A DNA stretch of 64,000 nucleotides from Paractinoplanes pyxinae (GTDB taxonomy: Bacteria; Actinomycetota; Actinomycetes; Mycobacteriales; Micromonosporaceae): assembly GCF_026626335.1 (NCBI RefSeq), contig NZ_JAPNTZ010000001.1, positions 868,001 through 932,000 on the forward strand. The letters run 5' to 3'. Both the position numbers and the translations under genes were made by a program. Below are positions 51,377 through 61,084 of the stretch, in pieces. A model generated the notes under the pieces. It worked only from the letters and a program-made list of their open reading frames with translations, made no database searches and was not told the DNA's origin. Positions within the stretch are counted from its first letter, which is position 1. Each line of letters begins with the position of its first letter.

Positions 51377-54115
51377 ATGACCAGCGGTTCCGCCGCGCGT
51401 GAGGTCCGTGGCCGGCGCTCGGAGTGCGCGTCCCTCGACCGGTTGGTCAGCGACGTGCGCTCCGGCCGCGGCCAGACCTTGCTTCTGCGCGGCGAACCGG
51501 GGATCGGGAAGTCCGCTTTATTGCGGTACGCCGGTCGGCGCGCGGCCGGATTCCGGGTGGCGCAGGCGGCCGGTGTCGAGTCCGAGGTGGAGCTGCCGTT
51601 CGCGGGCCTGCACCAGCTGTGCGCGCCCATGCTCGACCAGCGCGCCCGGCTGCCCCAACCGCAGCGCGAGGCGCTGGGCGTCGTCTTCGGCTACAGCGCC
51701 GGCTCCCCGCCCGACCGGCTGCTGGTCGGCGTGGCGGTGCTGAGCCTGCTGGCGGCGGTGTCCGAAGAGAAGCCGCTGCTCTGCCTCATCGACGACGCGC
51801 AATGGCTGGACGAGACATCGGTGCAGGCGCTGACGTTCGTCTCGCGCCGGCTGCTGGCCGAGCGGGTCGGGGTGGTCTTCGCCATCCGCGAGTCGGCGGC
51901 CGGTCGCGCCTGGCGGGGCCTGCCCGACCTGCCGGTGGGTGGCCTCGGTAACGACGACGCGCGCGCCCTGCTCGAGTCGGCCGTGCCGGGGCGGCTCGAC
52001 GAACGCGTGCGGGACAGGATCGTCGCCGAGACCCGCGGCAATCCGCTGGCCCTGATCGAACTGCCCCGGGGGCTGACGGCGGCCGAGCTGGCCGGCGGCT
52101 TCGGGTTGCCGGACGCGCGGCCGCTGGCCGGCAAGATCGAGCAGAGCTTCGCCCAGCGCGTGCGTTCGCTGCCCGCGGCGACCCAGCAGCTGCTGCTGAC
52201 CGCCGCGGCCGAACCGCTCGGCGACGCCGGGCTGCTGCGCGACGCGGCCACGCTGCTCGGCGTGCCGATGCGGGCGCTGGCGGCGGCCGAGCAGGCCGGT
52301 CTGATCGAGGTGGACTCCCGGGTGCGGTTCCGGCATCCGCTGGTCCGTACGGCGGTGTACCGGGCGGCGACGCCGGCCGACCGCCGCGAGGTGCACGAGG
52401 CCCTGGCCCGGGCGACCGACCCGGCCGAGGAGCCCGACCGGCGGGCCTGGCACCGGGCGCACGCGGCCGAGGAGGCCGACGAGGCGGTCGCGGCCGATCT
52501 GGTCGGCTCGGCCGAGCGGGCCCAGCGCCGCGGCGGCATCGCGGCCGCGGCCGAGTTCCTGCGGCGGGCCACCGAGCTGACCCCCGACCCGGCAACGCGG
52601 GCGGCCCGGGCGCTGACCGCTGCCGAGGCTGAGCTGCGTTGCGGCGCCTTCGAGACCGCGTCGAAGCTGCTGCTCACCGCGGAGGGACCGGCCGACGAGC
52701 TGCATCAGGCCCGGGTCGCCCTGGTGCGGGCCCAGATCGCCTTCGCCTCCGGGCACGACATGGCCGCGCCCCGGCTGCTGCTCGACGCGGCCCGCCGGCT
52801 CGAACCGCTCGACCTGGAGCTGGCCCGGGACACGTACCGCGACGCGCTGGGCGCGGCGCTGCTGGCGGGCGGGCTCAGCGAGGGCGTGGGGATGACCGAG
52901 GTGGCCCGGGCGGTGCTGGCCGCGCCCGAGCCCTCGCCCCGCCGGCCGGGCGACCTGCTGCTGAACAGCCTGGCCGTGCTCTACACCGACGGCTACGCGG
53001 CTGCCGTGCCGCTCGCCCAGCAGGCCCTGCGGGCGTTCCGCGCCGACGGGCAGTCCGATCAGCCCTGGCTGTGGCTGGCCGTGGTCACCAGCGCCATGAT
53101 GTTCGACGAGGCGACCTGGGCCGTGCTGAACCAGCGGCACGTCCGGGCGGCCCGCGCGCTCGGCGATCTGAGCGCGCTTCCGCTCACGCTCAACTCGCTC
53201 GTGTGCCTGCAGATGTTCGGCGGCGAGCTGGCCGCCGCGGCGGCGGCCGTCGCCGAGATCCACGCCATCGGGGACGCCACGGCCGTCGCCCTCGCGCCGT
53301 ACGGCGCCCTGACCGTGGCCGCCTTCAAGGGTGACGAGGCCGTCGCCGGCCCGCTGATCGAGGCGGCCGCGGCCGATGTGGCCGCCCGCGGCGAGGACAG
53401 CGGCGTCATGGTCACCCATTGGAGCCGGGCGGTGCTGCTGAACGGTCTCGCCCGTTATCACGAGGCGCTGCCGGCGGCGCTGGCCGCGATGGAGCACCCG
53501 AACGAGTCGGGCGTCTGGTACTGGTCGCACGCCGAGCTGATCGAGGCGGCCGTCCGCACCGACCAGCCCCAACTCGCCGCTGCGGCCTACGAGAGCCTGG
53601 CCGTGCGGCTGCGCGCGGCCGGCACCGACTGGGCGCTCGGGATGCTGGCCCGGTGCACCGCGCTGCTGCGCACCGGCCCCGAGGCCGAGGCGTGCTTCCG
53701 GCAGGCGATCGACCATCTCGGCCGGACGAGGATGCGGCTGGAACTGGCTCGCGCGCATCTGCTGTACGGCGAATGGCTGCGCCGCGAGAACCGGCGCCGG
53801 GACGCCCGCGGCCACCTGCGGACCGCGCACGACATGCTCACCGCGGCCGGCGCGGGCGCCTTCGCCGACCGGGCCCGCCGCGAGCTGGCCGCCGCCGGCG
53901 AGGTGATCGCCGACCCGGCCGTGCGGGCCAGCGACAGCCTGACCGCGCAGGAGGCGACCATCGCCGCCCTGGCCGGCACCGGCCTGACCAACGCCGAGAT
54001 CGGCGCCCAGCTGTTCCTGAGCCAGCACACCGTCGAGTGGCACCTGCGCAAGGTCTTCACCAAGCTCGGCATCACCTCGCGCAAACAGCTCCGCCCGCCG
54101 TCACAGATCGGTTGA
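51377..54115 (+). CDS. Large ATP-binding LuxR-family regulator (LAL type)
   Basis: A 912-residue regulator with N-terminal ATPase (Walker A GEPGIGKS at 39-46, Walker B LLCLIDDAQWLDE near 135-147), a helical repeat middle and a C-terminal LuxR HTH (about 850-905; LTNAEIGAQLFLSQHTVEWHL). It is similar in type to, but distinct from, the one at 33-36 kb. GGGAGGGG precedes the ATG. It is 18 bases before a patatin gene on the same strand, so it may activate or be co-transcribed with the lipid operon. Confidence 0.88.
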   Translation: MTSGSAAREVRGRRSECASLDRLVSDVRSGRGQTLLLRGEPGIGKSALLRYAGRRAAGFRVAQAAGVESEVELPFAGLHQLCAPMLDQRARLPQPQREALGVVFGYSAGSPPDRLLVGVAVLSLLAAVSEEKPLLCLIDDAQWLDETSVQALTFVSRRLLAERVGVVFAIRESAAGRAWRGLPDLPVGGLGNDDARALLESAVPGRLDERVRDRIVAETRGNPLALIELPRGLTAAELAGGFGLPDARPLAGKIEQSFAQRVRSLPAATQQLLLTAAAEPLGDAGLLRDAATLLGVPMRALAAAEQAGLIEVDSRVRFRHPLVRTAVYRAATPADRREVHEALARATDPAEEPDRRAWHRAHAAEEADEAVAADLVGSAERAQRRGGIAAAAEFLRRATELTPDPATRAARALTAAEAELRCGAFETASKLLLTAEGPADELHQARVALVRAQIAFASGHDMAAPRLLLDAARRLEPLDLELARDTYRDALGAALLAGGLSEGVGMTEVARAVLAAPEPSPRRPGDLLLNSLAVLYTDGYAAAVPLAQQALRAFRADGQSDQPWLWLAVVTSAMMFDEATWAVLNQRHVRAARALGDLSALPLTLNSLVCLQMFGGELAAAAAAVAEIHAIGDATAVALAPYGALTVAAFKGDEAVAGPLIEAAAADVAARGEDSGVMVTHWSRAVLLNGLARYHEALPAALAAMEHPNESGVWYWSHAELIEAAVRTDQPQLAAAAYESLAVRLRAAGTDWALGMLARCTALLRTGPEAEACFRQAIDHLGRTRMRLELARAHLLYGEWLRRENRRRDARGHLRTAHDMLTAAGAGAFADRARRELAAAGEVIADPAVRASDSLTAQEATIAALAGTGLTNAEIGAQLFLSQHTVEWHLRKVFTKLGITSRKQLRPPSQIG

Positions 54116-54133
54116 TCAGCTTGTCTGGCTGAT
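54115..54133. promoter_or_regulatory. Inverted repeat before the patatin gene
   Basis: ATCAGC-TTGTCTG-GCTGAT at 54115-54133 has perfect 6-bp arms ending at the patatin ATG, which lacks a Shine-Dalgarno. It could be an operator for the LuxR-type regulator upstream or a translation-limiting hairpin. Confidence 0.3.
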
Positions 54134-54997
54134 ATGAGCCCGATCAGCCTGCCCCGACCCGTCGCCGTGGCGGTGGGTGGCGGGGGCGTGCTGGGCGCGG
54201 CCCACGTGGGCGCCGGCTACGCGCTCGAGCATCGGGGATTCGTACCGGACCTGATCGTCGGCACCTCGGTCGGCGCCCTCACCGGGGCGATCGCGGCCGC
54301 CCACCCCGACGACGCGGCGCCCTGGCTCGACCAGGTGTGGACGAGGTTGCGCCGCCGCGACGTCTTCCCGCTCGGCTATCTGTCCTCGCGGGCCAGCGTC
54401 TTCGCCGACCGCGGCCTGCGCAAGCTGATCGCCGGGGCCGGGCTGCCCGAGCGGATCGAGCAGCTGCCCATCCCGTTCATCGCGGTCGCCACCGATCTCA
54501 CGACCGGCGACCCGGTGCTGCTCGACCACGGTGACCTCGAGTCGGCCCTGCTGGCCAGCGCGGCCATCCCGGGCGTGCTGCCCCCGGTCGTGCGGGACGG
54601 GCGGACGCTGATCGACGGCGGCGTGGTCGCGTACGTGCCGGTGCTGGCGGCGTGGCAGGCCGGGGCGGCCAGCGTGCTGGCCCTCTCGATCGTGCCGGAG
54701 AGCAGCCCGCTGCCGGCCGCCGTGCCGCGCCGCCGGGCCGGGGCCATCGCCGCCCGGGCCGGGATCCTGATGTTCCGGCACCAGATCGAGCGGGATCTGC
54801 GCGAGGTGGCCCGGAACATCCCCACCGTGGTGCTGCCCACCGGCATCGAGGCCTGGCCCTCGCCGTGGGACTTCGGGCAGACGCGCCGCCTGATCACCAC
54901 CGCCGCCGTCGCGGCGGGCGCCTTCCTCGACCGGCTGGACGTCGACGGGCCCGGTCTGTACCGAGTCGCTGAGCCATCACTGGAGGTCGAACGATGA
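54134..54997 (+). CDS. Patatin-like phospholipase
   Basis: A 287-residue patatin-fold lipid acylhydrolase with the oxyanion loop VGGGGVLGAAH near residues 14-24, nucleophile Ser45 in GTSVG and the paired catalytic Asp161 in DGGVVAYVP. No signal peptide is clear, so it should act in the cytoplasm or at the membrane face. It should release fatty acids from phospholipids or glycolipids. It leads a four-gene coupled run with a glycosyltransferase and two membrane proteins (overlapping starts), a likely lipid-modification unit. Confidence 0.87.
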   Translation: MSPISLPRPVAVAVGGGGVLGAAHVGAGYALEHRGFVPDLIVGTSVGALTGAIAAAHPDDAAPWLDQVWTRLRRRDVFPLGYLSSRASVFADRGLRKLIAGAGLPERIEQLPIPFIAVATDLTTGDPVLLDHGDLESALLASAAIPGVLPPVVRDGRTLIDGGVVAYVPVLAAWQAGAASVLALSIVPESSPLPAAVPRRRAGAIAARAGILMFRHQIERDLREVARNIPTVVLPTGIEAWPSPWDFGQTRRLITTAAVAAGAFLDRLDVDGPGLYRVAEPSLEVER

Positions 54998-56169
54998 GCA
55001 CCATCGCGTTCCTCAACATCGCCATGCACGGGCGGGTCAACCCGACGTTGCCGATCGTGGCCGAGCTCGTCCGGCGTGGACACACCGTCAGCTATCACAC
55101 GTCGCCCGCCTTCGCGACCAAGGTGGAGGCGGCCGGCGCGACCGTGCGCCTCTATCCCGGCGTCGACCAGCCGCTGCCCGATCCGCCGATCCCTCTCACC
55201 CTGCTGCGCGGGCTGGCCGAGGCGGCCGTCGGGCTGCTGCCGGTCGTGGTGGGTGAATTGCGGCGCGTACGCCCGGACCTGATCGTCCATGACTCGGCCT
55301 GCCCGTGGGGCGCGCTGGCCGCCCGGGAGCTGGGCGTGCCGGCGGCGTCCTCGTTCACCACGTTCGCGTTCAACCGCGAGGCGCCGAGCCCGACCCGCCT
55401 CTCGCGCGAGCTGCTGGCCGAGGCGGTGGCCAACCCGGCCGCGGCGATCGGCTTCCTGCGGGCCCGGCTGAAGCTGGGCCGGGGACTGCCCCTGACCGAC
55501 CTGGGCAACCTGCGCCAGCCGCTCAACCTCGTCTACACCTCGCGCGCGTTCCAGATCGGCGCCGACGGCTTCGACCGCTCGTACCGCTTCGTCGGCCCCA
55601 GCATCGGCGCCCGGCCGCCCGACCCGTCCTTCCCCATCGACGAGCTGAAAGACCCCGTCCTGTACGCGTCACTGGGCACAGTCTTCGACGCTGACCCCAA
55701 GCTGCTGCGCACCTTCGCCGCCGCTTTGGCCCCACTGGGCGGAACTGTGGTCGTGGCGACCGGCGGCCACGACCCGGCCGAGCTGGGCCCGCTGCCCGGC
55801 AACGTGATCGCCCGGCAAAGCGTGCCGCAGCCCGAGGTGCTGGCCCGGGCGGCCCTGTTCATCACCCACGGCGGCATGAACGGCACCAACGAAGCCCTGT
55901 ACGCGGGCGTGCCCATGCTGGTCGTCCCGCAGGGCGCCGATCAGCCGCTGGTCGCCTCCCGCGTGGTCGCGCTCGGCGCCGGCCTCTCGCTGACCAACGC
56001 CGAGGTCAGCGAGGACGTCGTGCGCGACCGGGCCCGGCAGTTGCTCGACGATCCGAGATTCCGCGAGGCGGCCCAGATCATGAGCACCGCCCAGCAGCAG
56101 GCGGGCGGCCCGCTGCGGGCGGTCGACGAGCTCCAGCGGTACCTGAAGATCGTGCCGGCCGAGCGATGA
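54994..56169 (+). CDS. Family 1 (MGT-type) glycosyltransferase
   Basis: A 391-residue GT-B enzyme of the macrolide/UGT group: N-terminal start MSTIAFLNIAMHGRVNPTLP with HGRVNP acceptor-side loop, and the C-terminal donor signature HGGMNGTNEAL near residues 290-300 followed by GVPMLVVPQGADQPL near 305-319. It transfers a sugar from a nucleotide donor, often to small hydrophobic acceptors. Start overlaps the patatin stop (ATGA), GGAGG upstream. The acceptor may be a lipid, given the neighbours; no polyketide or peptide pathway is next to it. Confidence 0.87.
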   Translation: MSTIAFLNIAMHGRVNPTLPIVAELVRRGHTVSYHTSPAFATKVEAAGATVRLYPGVDQPLPDPPIPLTLLRGLAEAAVGLLPVVVGELRRVRPDLIVHDSACPWGALAARELGVPAASSFTTFAFNREAPSPTRLSRELLAEAVANPAAAIGFLRARLKLGRGLPLTDLGNLRQPLNLVYTSRAFQIGADGFDRSYRFVGPSIGARPPDPSFPIDELKDPVLYASLGTVFDADPKLLRTFAAALAPLGGTVVVATGGHDPAELGPLPGNVIARQSVPQPEVLARAALFITHGGMNGTNEALYAGVPMLVVPQGADQPLVASRVVALGAGLSLTNAEVSEDVVRDRARQLLDDPRFREAAQIMSTAQQQAGGPLRAVDELQRYLKIVPAER

Positions 56170-56621
56170 CCGCCGGGGTCGTCGTGCTGCTGGTGCTGGC
56201 CGGGCTGTCCGAGGCCGCCGGGCGCGTGCTGCCCGTGGTCGCGGGCCGGTCCGGGGCGACGCGGACGGGCACGGCCGGGCTGCTGCTGACCGGAACCGTG
56301 ATCGACGGCGTGATGATTGCGCTGTGGCCGGTGCTGGCGTCGGTGCTGGCCGGAGCCGACACGATGGTGTGGAGCGCGAGCCTGGTCGCGCCGCTGCTGC
56401 TGGCCGCGGTGCTGGCGTTCCCGCTGCTCGGGCCCGCGTTGCACGGGCTGCTGGTGGTCGGGGTGGGGGCCGGGCTGACCGGGGCGCTGGCCACTTCGGC
56501 CGGCATCGGCTGGTGGCAGGCGGCCGGGTGGGTGGCGCTGGCCGGCGTCGGGCTGGCCGCCGCCGTCACCGGGGTCCGCCGCCTGGTGATCAGCCTGCAT
56601 CGGGGGCGGTCCCATGGCTGA
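56166..56621 (+). CDS. Small integral membrane protein, unknown
   Basis: A 151-residue protein that is almost all hydrophobic, with four to five predicted membrane helices and a basic tail (RGRSHG). No recognised motif. Its ATG overlaps the glycosyltransferase stop, and its own end overlaps the next gene by eight bases. The tight coupling implies a shared role, perhaps membrane anchoring or export of the glycosylated product. Confidence 0.6.
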   Translation: MTAGVVVLLVLAGLSEAAGRVLPVVAGRSGATRTGTAGLLLTGTVIDGVMIALWPVLASVLAGADTMVWSASLVAPLLLAAVLAFPLLGPALHGLLVVGVGAGLTGALATSAGIGWWQAAGWVALAGVGLAAAVTGVRRLVISLHRGRSHG

Positions 56622-57546
56622 GTTCGGGCTCCTGCTGCTGCTGGCCGTGGTCGGCCCGGTCCTGCTGGCTGAGGGGTTGCTCGCCCGGTACGAGTTATTG
56701 ATCTACGCCGCGGGCTGGCGAGCACCGACGACAGCGTTGCCGGACGGGATGCCGTACGCACGAGGAGCGCAAGCGGACCGCCCGCCCGACGCCTATCTGG
56801 TCTATCTGGACGGCATCGGCAAGCGGCGGTTCCGCGACACCCGCGACGGCGGCCGGCTGGTCCAGGCGATCCTCGAGACCGCGCCCGAACTGCGGGTGCT
56901 GGGCCAGGTGCTGCCGTACTCGCCGCTGGCCGACCCGCTGGCCGACCGGCGCGTCTGGGCCTGGCTGCGGCGCCGGATCGGACTGGTGCTGTTCCTGCAC
57001 AACGTGATGCAGATCTTCATCGCGGCCGACCGCCGCTACCGCCCGCACTACAACCGCGCCGTGGGCGCGCAGATCGCCGCCCATCTGCGGCTCGGCGGCT
57101 ACCAGCCGGACAGCGGAGTGCCCGTCGTGCTGCTCAGCTACAGCGGCGGCGCGCAACTCGCGACGGGCGCGGTCGAGGGCCTGTGGGCCGAACTGCGGTG
57201 CCCGCTGCAACTCATCTCCATCGGCGGCTTCCACAACGGCGCCAACGACGTCACCCACGCCCGGCGCCTCGACGTGATCACCAGCTCGGAGGACTGGATC
57301 GAACGGCTCGGCTCGCGCATCTTCCCGCCCCGCTGGCCGCTGCTGCGCGCCAGCGCATGGAACCGGGCCGTCCGGGCCGGCCAGATCACCGTGCACCGGC
57401 TCGACCCGGCCACCCACGTCGGCCCGCGCAGCTACATCAGCCCGGAGGCCCGCATGCCGGACGGCCGGACCTACCTCGACCGGACGGCGGAAACGGTCAT
57501 TGCCCTGATCCGCGAGCAACGGCCTGTGCGACGACGGCTGCCCTGA
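56614..57546 (+). CDS. Membrane-anchored alpha/beta-hydrolase-like protein
   Basis: A 310-residue protein with one N-terminal membrane helix (about residues 3-35). The remainder looks like an alpha/beta hydrolase: a beta strand ending VVLLSYSGGAQLA near 171-183 places a Ser in a nucleophile-elbow-like position, and candidate acid and His lie in SSEDWIERL near 230 and HVGPRSY near 269. I do not know the family. As last gene of the patatin-glycosyltransferase run it could hydrolyse or transfer acyl groups at the membrane. Confidence 0.55.
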   Translation: MAEFGLLLLLAVVGPVLLAEGLLARYELLIYAAGWRAPTTALPDGMPYARGAQADRPPDAYLVYLDGIGKRRFRDTRDGGRLVQAILETAPELRVLGQVLPYSPLADPLADRRVWAWLRRRIGLVLFLHNVMQIFIAADRRYRPHYNRAVGAQIAAHLRLGGYQPDSGVPVVLLSYSGGAQLATGAVEGLWAELRCPLQLISIGGFHNGANDVTHARRLDVITSSEDWIERLGSRIFPPRWPLLRASAWNRAVRAGQITVHRLDPATHVGPRSYISPEARMPDGRTYLDRTAETVIALIREQRPVRRRLP

Positions 57547-57589
57547 ACGCGTGCGCCATACTTCGGTGCCTTTGTCGTGAGGAGAGCCG

Positions 57590-59131
57590 ATGGTCCGCGC
57601 ACGCCTGTCGGAGTGGACGCTGCGCCGCCGGGTGGCGGTGCTGTTCACCGTGGCCGGGATCCTGCTGGCCGGGATCGGCGCGCTGGCCGCGGTGACGGCG
57701 GTCGACAGCAACGACAACCTCGACGTGATCCTCGAGAAGACCGGGCCCATGCGCATCGCCGGGCAGGAGCTGTACTCGGCCTACCTCGACCAGGAGACCG
57801 GCGTACGCGGCTATGCGCTCAGCCGGTCCGCGAAGAACCTTCAGCCGTACGAGCAAGGGGCCACCGCCGAGCGCGACCTGCTCGCCCAGATCGAGACGCT
57901 GAACGACTCCGACGGCAACGCGGCGATCGCCGCCTCCATCGCGGCCGTGCGGGCGCGGGCCGCGGAATGGCGGCGGGCCGTCGCCGAGCCGGTCATCAAC
58001 GGCGACTCGGCCGGAACCATCGGCACCGCCCAGTTCGACGCGCTGCGGGCCGCGGTCGACCAGTTGCAGGCCGACATCCTCGACCTGCGCAACGAGGCGG
58101 TCGACGCGGCCCGCCGCACCGGTTCCGTCCTGGTCGCGCTCGAGATCGGGGCCGCGTTCATCGTCATCGTGGTCGGCGCCCTGATGCTGCTGCTGCTCAA
58201 CCGGCTGGTCGCGCGGCCCGTCACCGAGCTCGCGGCGCAGGTGCGGCAGGTGGCCGGCGGCGACTACGAGCGGCCCATCACCAGCGGCGGATCGCCCGAG
58301 CTGCGCAGCCTGGCCGGCGACGTCGACGGGATGCGGCGGCAGATCGCGCAGGAGCTGACCCAGGTGCGCGAGGCGCGGGCCGAGGTGGAGTCGGCCAACG
58401 AGCAGCTGGAGGCCAAGGCCGAGGAGCTGACCCGCTCCAACCGGGACCTCGAGCAGTTCGCCTACGTCGCCTCGCACGACCTGCAGGAGCCGTTGCGCAA
58501 GGTGGCCAGCTTCTGCCAGCTGCTCCAGCGGCGGTACGGCGGTCAGCTCGACGACCGGGCCGACCAGTACATCGCCTTCGCGGTGGACGGCGCCGAACGC
58601 ATGCAACGCCTGATCAACGACCTGCTCGCGTTCAGCCGGATCGGCCGCATCACCGCCGGCTTCAAGCAGGTCGAGCTGGGCCAGGTGCTGCCCGAGGTGA
58701 AGTCGCAGCTGGAGGCCCGGGCCGGGGCCGAGGCGAAGATCAGCTGGGGCGAGCTGCCGGCCGTCGAGGGCGAGGAGCCGCTGCTCACCACGCTGTTCGT
58801 CAACCTGATCGGCAATTCGCTCAAGTTCCGGCGGCCCGACGTGCCACCCGAGGTGCGGGTGACGGCGGAACGCGACGGCGACCAGTGGAAGATCAACGTA
58901 CGCGACAACGGGATCGGCATCGAGCGCGAGTTCGCCGACAAGGTCTTCGTCATCTTCCAGCGCCTGCACCCCCGCGACGCGTACGAGGGCACCGGCATCG
59001 GCCTGGCCATCGTCAAGAAGATCATCGAATACCACGGCGGCCGCATCTGGCTCGACCTCGACGTCGAGCAGGGCGCGTCGATCTGGTTCACGCTCCCGGT
59101 CCGGCCCGGCGCCGCCACTGCGACGGAGTGA
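57590..59131 (+). CDS. CHASE3-HAMP sensor histidine kinase
   Basis: A 513-residue membrane kinase. Two helices (about 13-37 and 183-208) flank an extracellular CHASE3 domain (LYSAYLDQETGVRGYALSR near 60-78 is its signature), then HAMP (about 208-262), a coiled coil and HisKA with His296 in ASHDLQEPLRK. The ATPase domain is complete (NLIGNSLKFR near 404; DNGIGIE; GTGIGLAIVKK near 465). This is the phytochrome-like bacterial kinase group. GTG/ATG choice is clear: ATG after GAGGAGAG. No cognate response regulator is adjacent. It overlaps a convergent AraC gene by 44 bases. Confidence 0.9.
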   Translation: MVRARLSEWTLRRRVAVLFTVAGILLAGIGALAAVTAVDSNDNLDVILEKTGPMRIAGQELYSAYLDQETGVRGYALSRSAKNLQPYEQGATAERDLLAQIETLNDSDGNAAIAASIAAVRARAAEWRRAVAEPVINGDSAGTIGTAQFDALRAAVDQLQADILDLRNEAVDAARRTGSVLVALEIGAAFIVIVVGALMLLLLNRLVARPVTELAAQVRQVAGGDYERPITSGGSPELRSLAGDVDGMRRQIAQELTQVREARAEVESANEQLEAKAEELTRSNRDLEQFAYVASHDLQEPLRKVASFCQLLQRRYGGQLDDRADQYIAFAVDGAERMQRLINDLLAFSRIGRITAGFKQVELGQVLPEVKSQLEARAGAEAKISWGELPAVEGEEPLLTTLFVNLIGNSLKFRRPDVPPEVRVTAERDGDQWKINVRDNGIGIEREFADKVFVIFQRLHPRDAYEGTGIGLAIVKKIIEYHGGRIWLDLDVEQGASIWFTLPVRPGAATATE

Positions 59132-60047
59132 GCCCGTACCGGGCCTTGAACCGGCGCGTGAAGTGGGTGGGATCGCGGAAACCCCAGCGCTGCGCGATGG
59201 TGGCGATGGGCAGGTGGCGGCGGTCGGGCCGGCTCAGTTCGTGGCCTACGCGGTGCAGGCGCTCGTTGATGATCCACTGCTCGAGGCTGAGGCCGGCGTC
59301 GGCGCACAACTTGTAGAGCTGCCGCACCGAGACGCCGTGCGCGGCCGCGATCATCGCCGGGCTGAGGTTGGGATCGGCCAGGCGCCGGCGGGTGAAGGCG
59401 CGCACCCGGGTCAGCAGCGTCTCGGCGAACACCTGCGGGGCGTGCCGGTGCGACCGGGCGGCCGAGACGAGCAGGGCGCGGACCAGGTCGATGCTGGCCG
59501 CCGCGGCCGCCGCCGAGGCCGGGTCGCCGGTGATGCCGGCCGGGTCGCGTCCGAGCTGCGCGATGTGCTCGGTGACGAGGCGGTAGAGCGGACTGGCGCC
59601 GGGCACGGCCGACGCCCGGCGCACGACATCGAGCGGAAGACCCAATTGGTCGTACGGAATCTGCAGCGCGGCCGCCCCGCCCGAGCCCGACCACGAGTAG
59701 TCGTACGGCGCCGACAGATCAACCACGACCAGCTCACCCGGCGCGACCAGGCGCTGGTGCCCGCCCTGCTCGATCCGCCCGTCGGCCCGCTGCTGCACGG
59801 CCAGCGCCACCACCGGCATGCTGTCCTGCCGGGCCTGCTTGGCCGTGCGCAGCAGCCGGATCCCCGACGACCGGTGCGTGAAGATGTTGGCGTCCCCGAA
59901 GTCCCACACCTCGAGCCGCGCGTGCACCGCCCCGGCCGGATCCTCGTGCACCACATGACAGGGCGCTGACGCGTACAGCATCGCCGTGTTCACGGCCTCG
60001 ACCCGCTGGTCGGCCGTCAGCTCAGCCGTGTCAAGCACGTACCCCAT
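59088..60047 (-). CDS. AraC-family transcriptional regulator
   Basis: A 319-residue regulator from ATG 60047. The N-terminal AraC-binding-like ligand domain (about 15-180) contains VVALAVQQRADGRIEQGG near 88, and the C-terminal double HTH (about 215-315) has LSPAMIAAAHGVSVRQLYKL and IAQRWGFRDPTHFTRRFK. This matches the FeaR-type AraC_binding_2 group. The gene is divergent from the unknown gene at 60191 across 143 bases; that may be its target. Confidence 0.87.
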   Translation of the reverse strand: MGYVLDTAELTADQRVEAVNTAMLYASAPCHVVHEDPAGAVHARLEVWDFGDANIFTHRSSGIRLLRTAKQARQDSMPVVALAVQQRADGRIEQGGHQRLVAPGELVVVDLSAPYDYSWSGSGGAAALQIPYDQLGLPLDVVRRASAVPGASPLYRLVTEHIAQLGRDPAGITGDPASAAAAAASIDLVRALLVSAARSHRHAPQVFAETLLTRVRAFTRRRLADPNLSPAMIAAAHGVSVRQLYKLCADAGLSLEQWIINERLHRVGHELSRPDRRHLPIATIAQRWGFRDPTHFTRRFKARYGLTPSQWRRRAGPGA

Positions 60048-60190
60048 GCACGTCAGTGTCGCACCGTGATCGATCTTCCCGACTCCTCCGAACAGTGCCG
60101 TAACTGTTGACGGGATGCGGTCATCGCGCCCGACTGACATTGACTCTGGCCGCCCACGTCGAATCTGCTGGCCGCAACCTAGGAGGCCGT

Positions 60191-61054
60191 ATGAGAAGCG
60201 TGTACGAGGGCCCGGCGGGCTGGCGGAAATGGCAGGAATACCTGGCCGGCGACGACCACGAAGACCTCGCCGAGGTGTTCACGCGCGTTCGCCGGCGCGG
60301 CACCGATGGAACAAGAATGCGCTGGTCGCGCGACTGGCGGACGCGCACCTTCTGCGATCTCGGGCTCTACCTGCTGTATCGGCACACGCTCAACCACACG
60401 GCCGGTGTCGAGCCCATGGAGATGAGGATCTTCGCCCGGCTGCAGGCCAGCGCGCTGGCCGACCTGGCCGCGGTTCTGATCGAGGACCCGTCCGAGGCCG
60501 AGGCGATGACCGTTCAGCGTTTCAACGACACCTGGGGACAACAGTCGGGCTATTGCGAAGATCTCGTCTGCTACCTGTTCCGGCCCGGCCCCTACATGCG
60601 CCGGTTGTCCCGGCTGCACCCCGAACTGCTGGCGATGACGCACAGGTTGACGCTCGGCGAATGGGTCCGGCAGTCAGCCGTCAAGGAACTCAACTCGGCC
60701 GTGGCCGACCCGCTCATCGCCATGCACACCCTCGTCGAGGCCGTCTTGCCCGCGACTCCGCTCGTGCGCTCCCTGGTGTCCAGGCTGCGGCGGGCCCGGC
60801 TGCGGAAATGGGCTCAACTGTACGAAGACGGGTTCGCTGCCTTCGGCGTGCAGCCCCGAGCCGACTTGGACTGGCTGGACATAGCCGAGCGTTTCTCCAC
60901 CATTGCCGGCGGCGCTTTCCTGCGCGCACAGACACGAATCGATCAGCAGGAGCCGGCCACGGACGGCGAGATGCTGGGTCAACTCGTCATCGAGGTTCTG
61001 CCCGCGCTGTGCGCGATCGAGGCTGGAGAAATCGGTGCGCGACGCGCAGTTTGA
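60191..61054 (+). CDS. Hypothetical alpha-helical protein
   Basis: A 287-residue protein starting at ATG 60191, preceded by the strong AGGAGG. It is rich in Trp, Arg and helices, with no signal or membrane segment. The long helical stretches (RLQASALADLAAVLIEDPSE; LIAMHTLVEAVLPATPLVR) recall the ligand-binding half of TetR-like proteins, but no HTH is visible. I cannot name a family. It is divergent from the AraC gene and 30 bases before another unknown gene, probably one transcript. Confidence 0.55.
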   Translation: MRSVYEGPAGWRKWQEYLAGDDHEDLAEVFTRVRRRGTDGTRMRWSRDWRTRTFCDLGLYLLYRHTLNHTAGVEPMEMRIFARLQASALADLAAVLIEDPSEAEAMTVQRFNDTWGQQSGYCEDLVCYLFRPGPYMRRLSRLHPELLAMTHRLTLGEWVRQSAVKELNSAVADPLIAMHTLVEAVLPATPLVRSLVSRLRRARLRKWAQLYEDGFAAFGVQPRADLDWLDIAERFSTIAGGAFLRAQTRIDQQEPATDGEMLGQLVIEVLPALCAIEAGEIGARRAV

Positions 61055-61084
61055 CGGTTCGGACACTCGGGAGCAGGGGGAGCG

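Noticed and set aside
54994-56169. A secondary-metabolite cluster around the glycosyltransferase
   Set aside because: No polyketide synthase, peptide synthetase, terpene or sugar-biosynthesis genes lie nearby.
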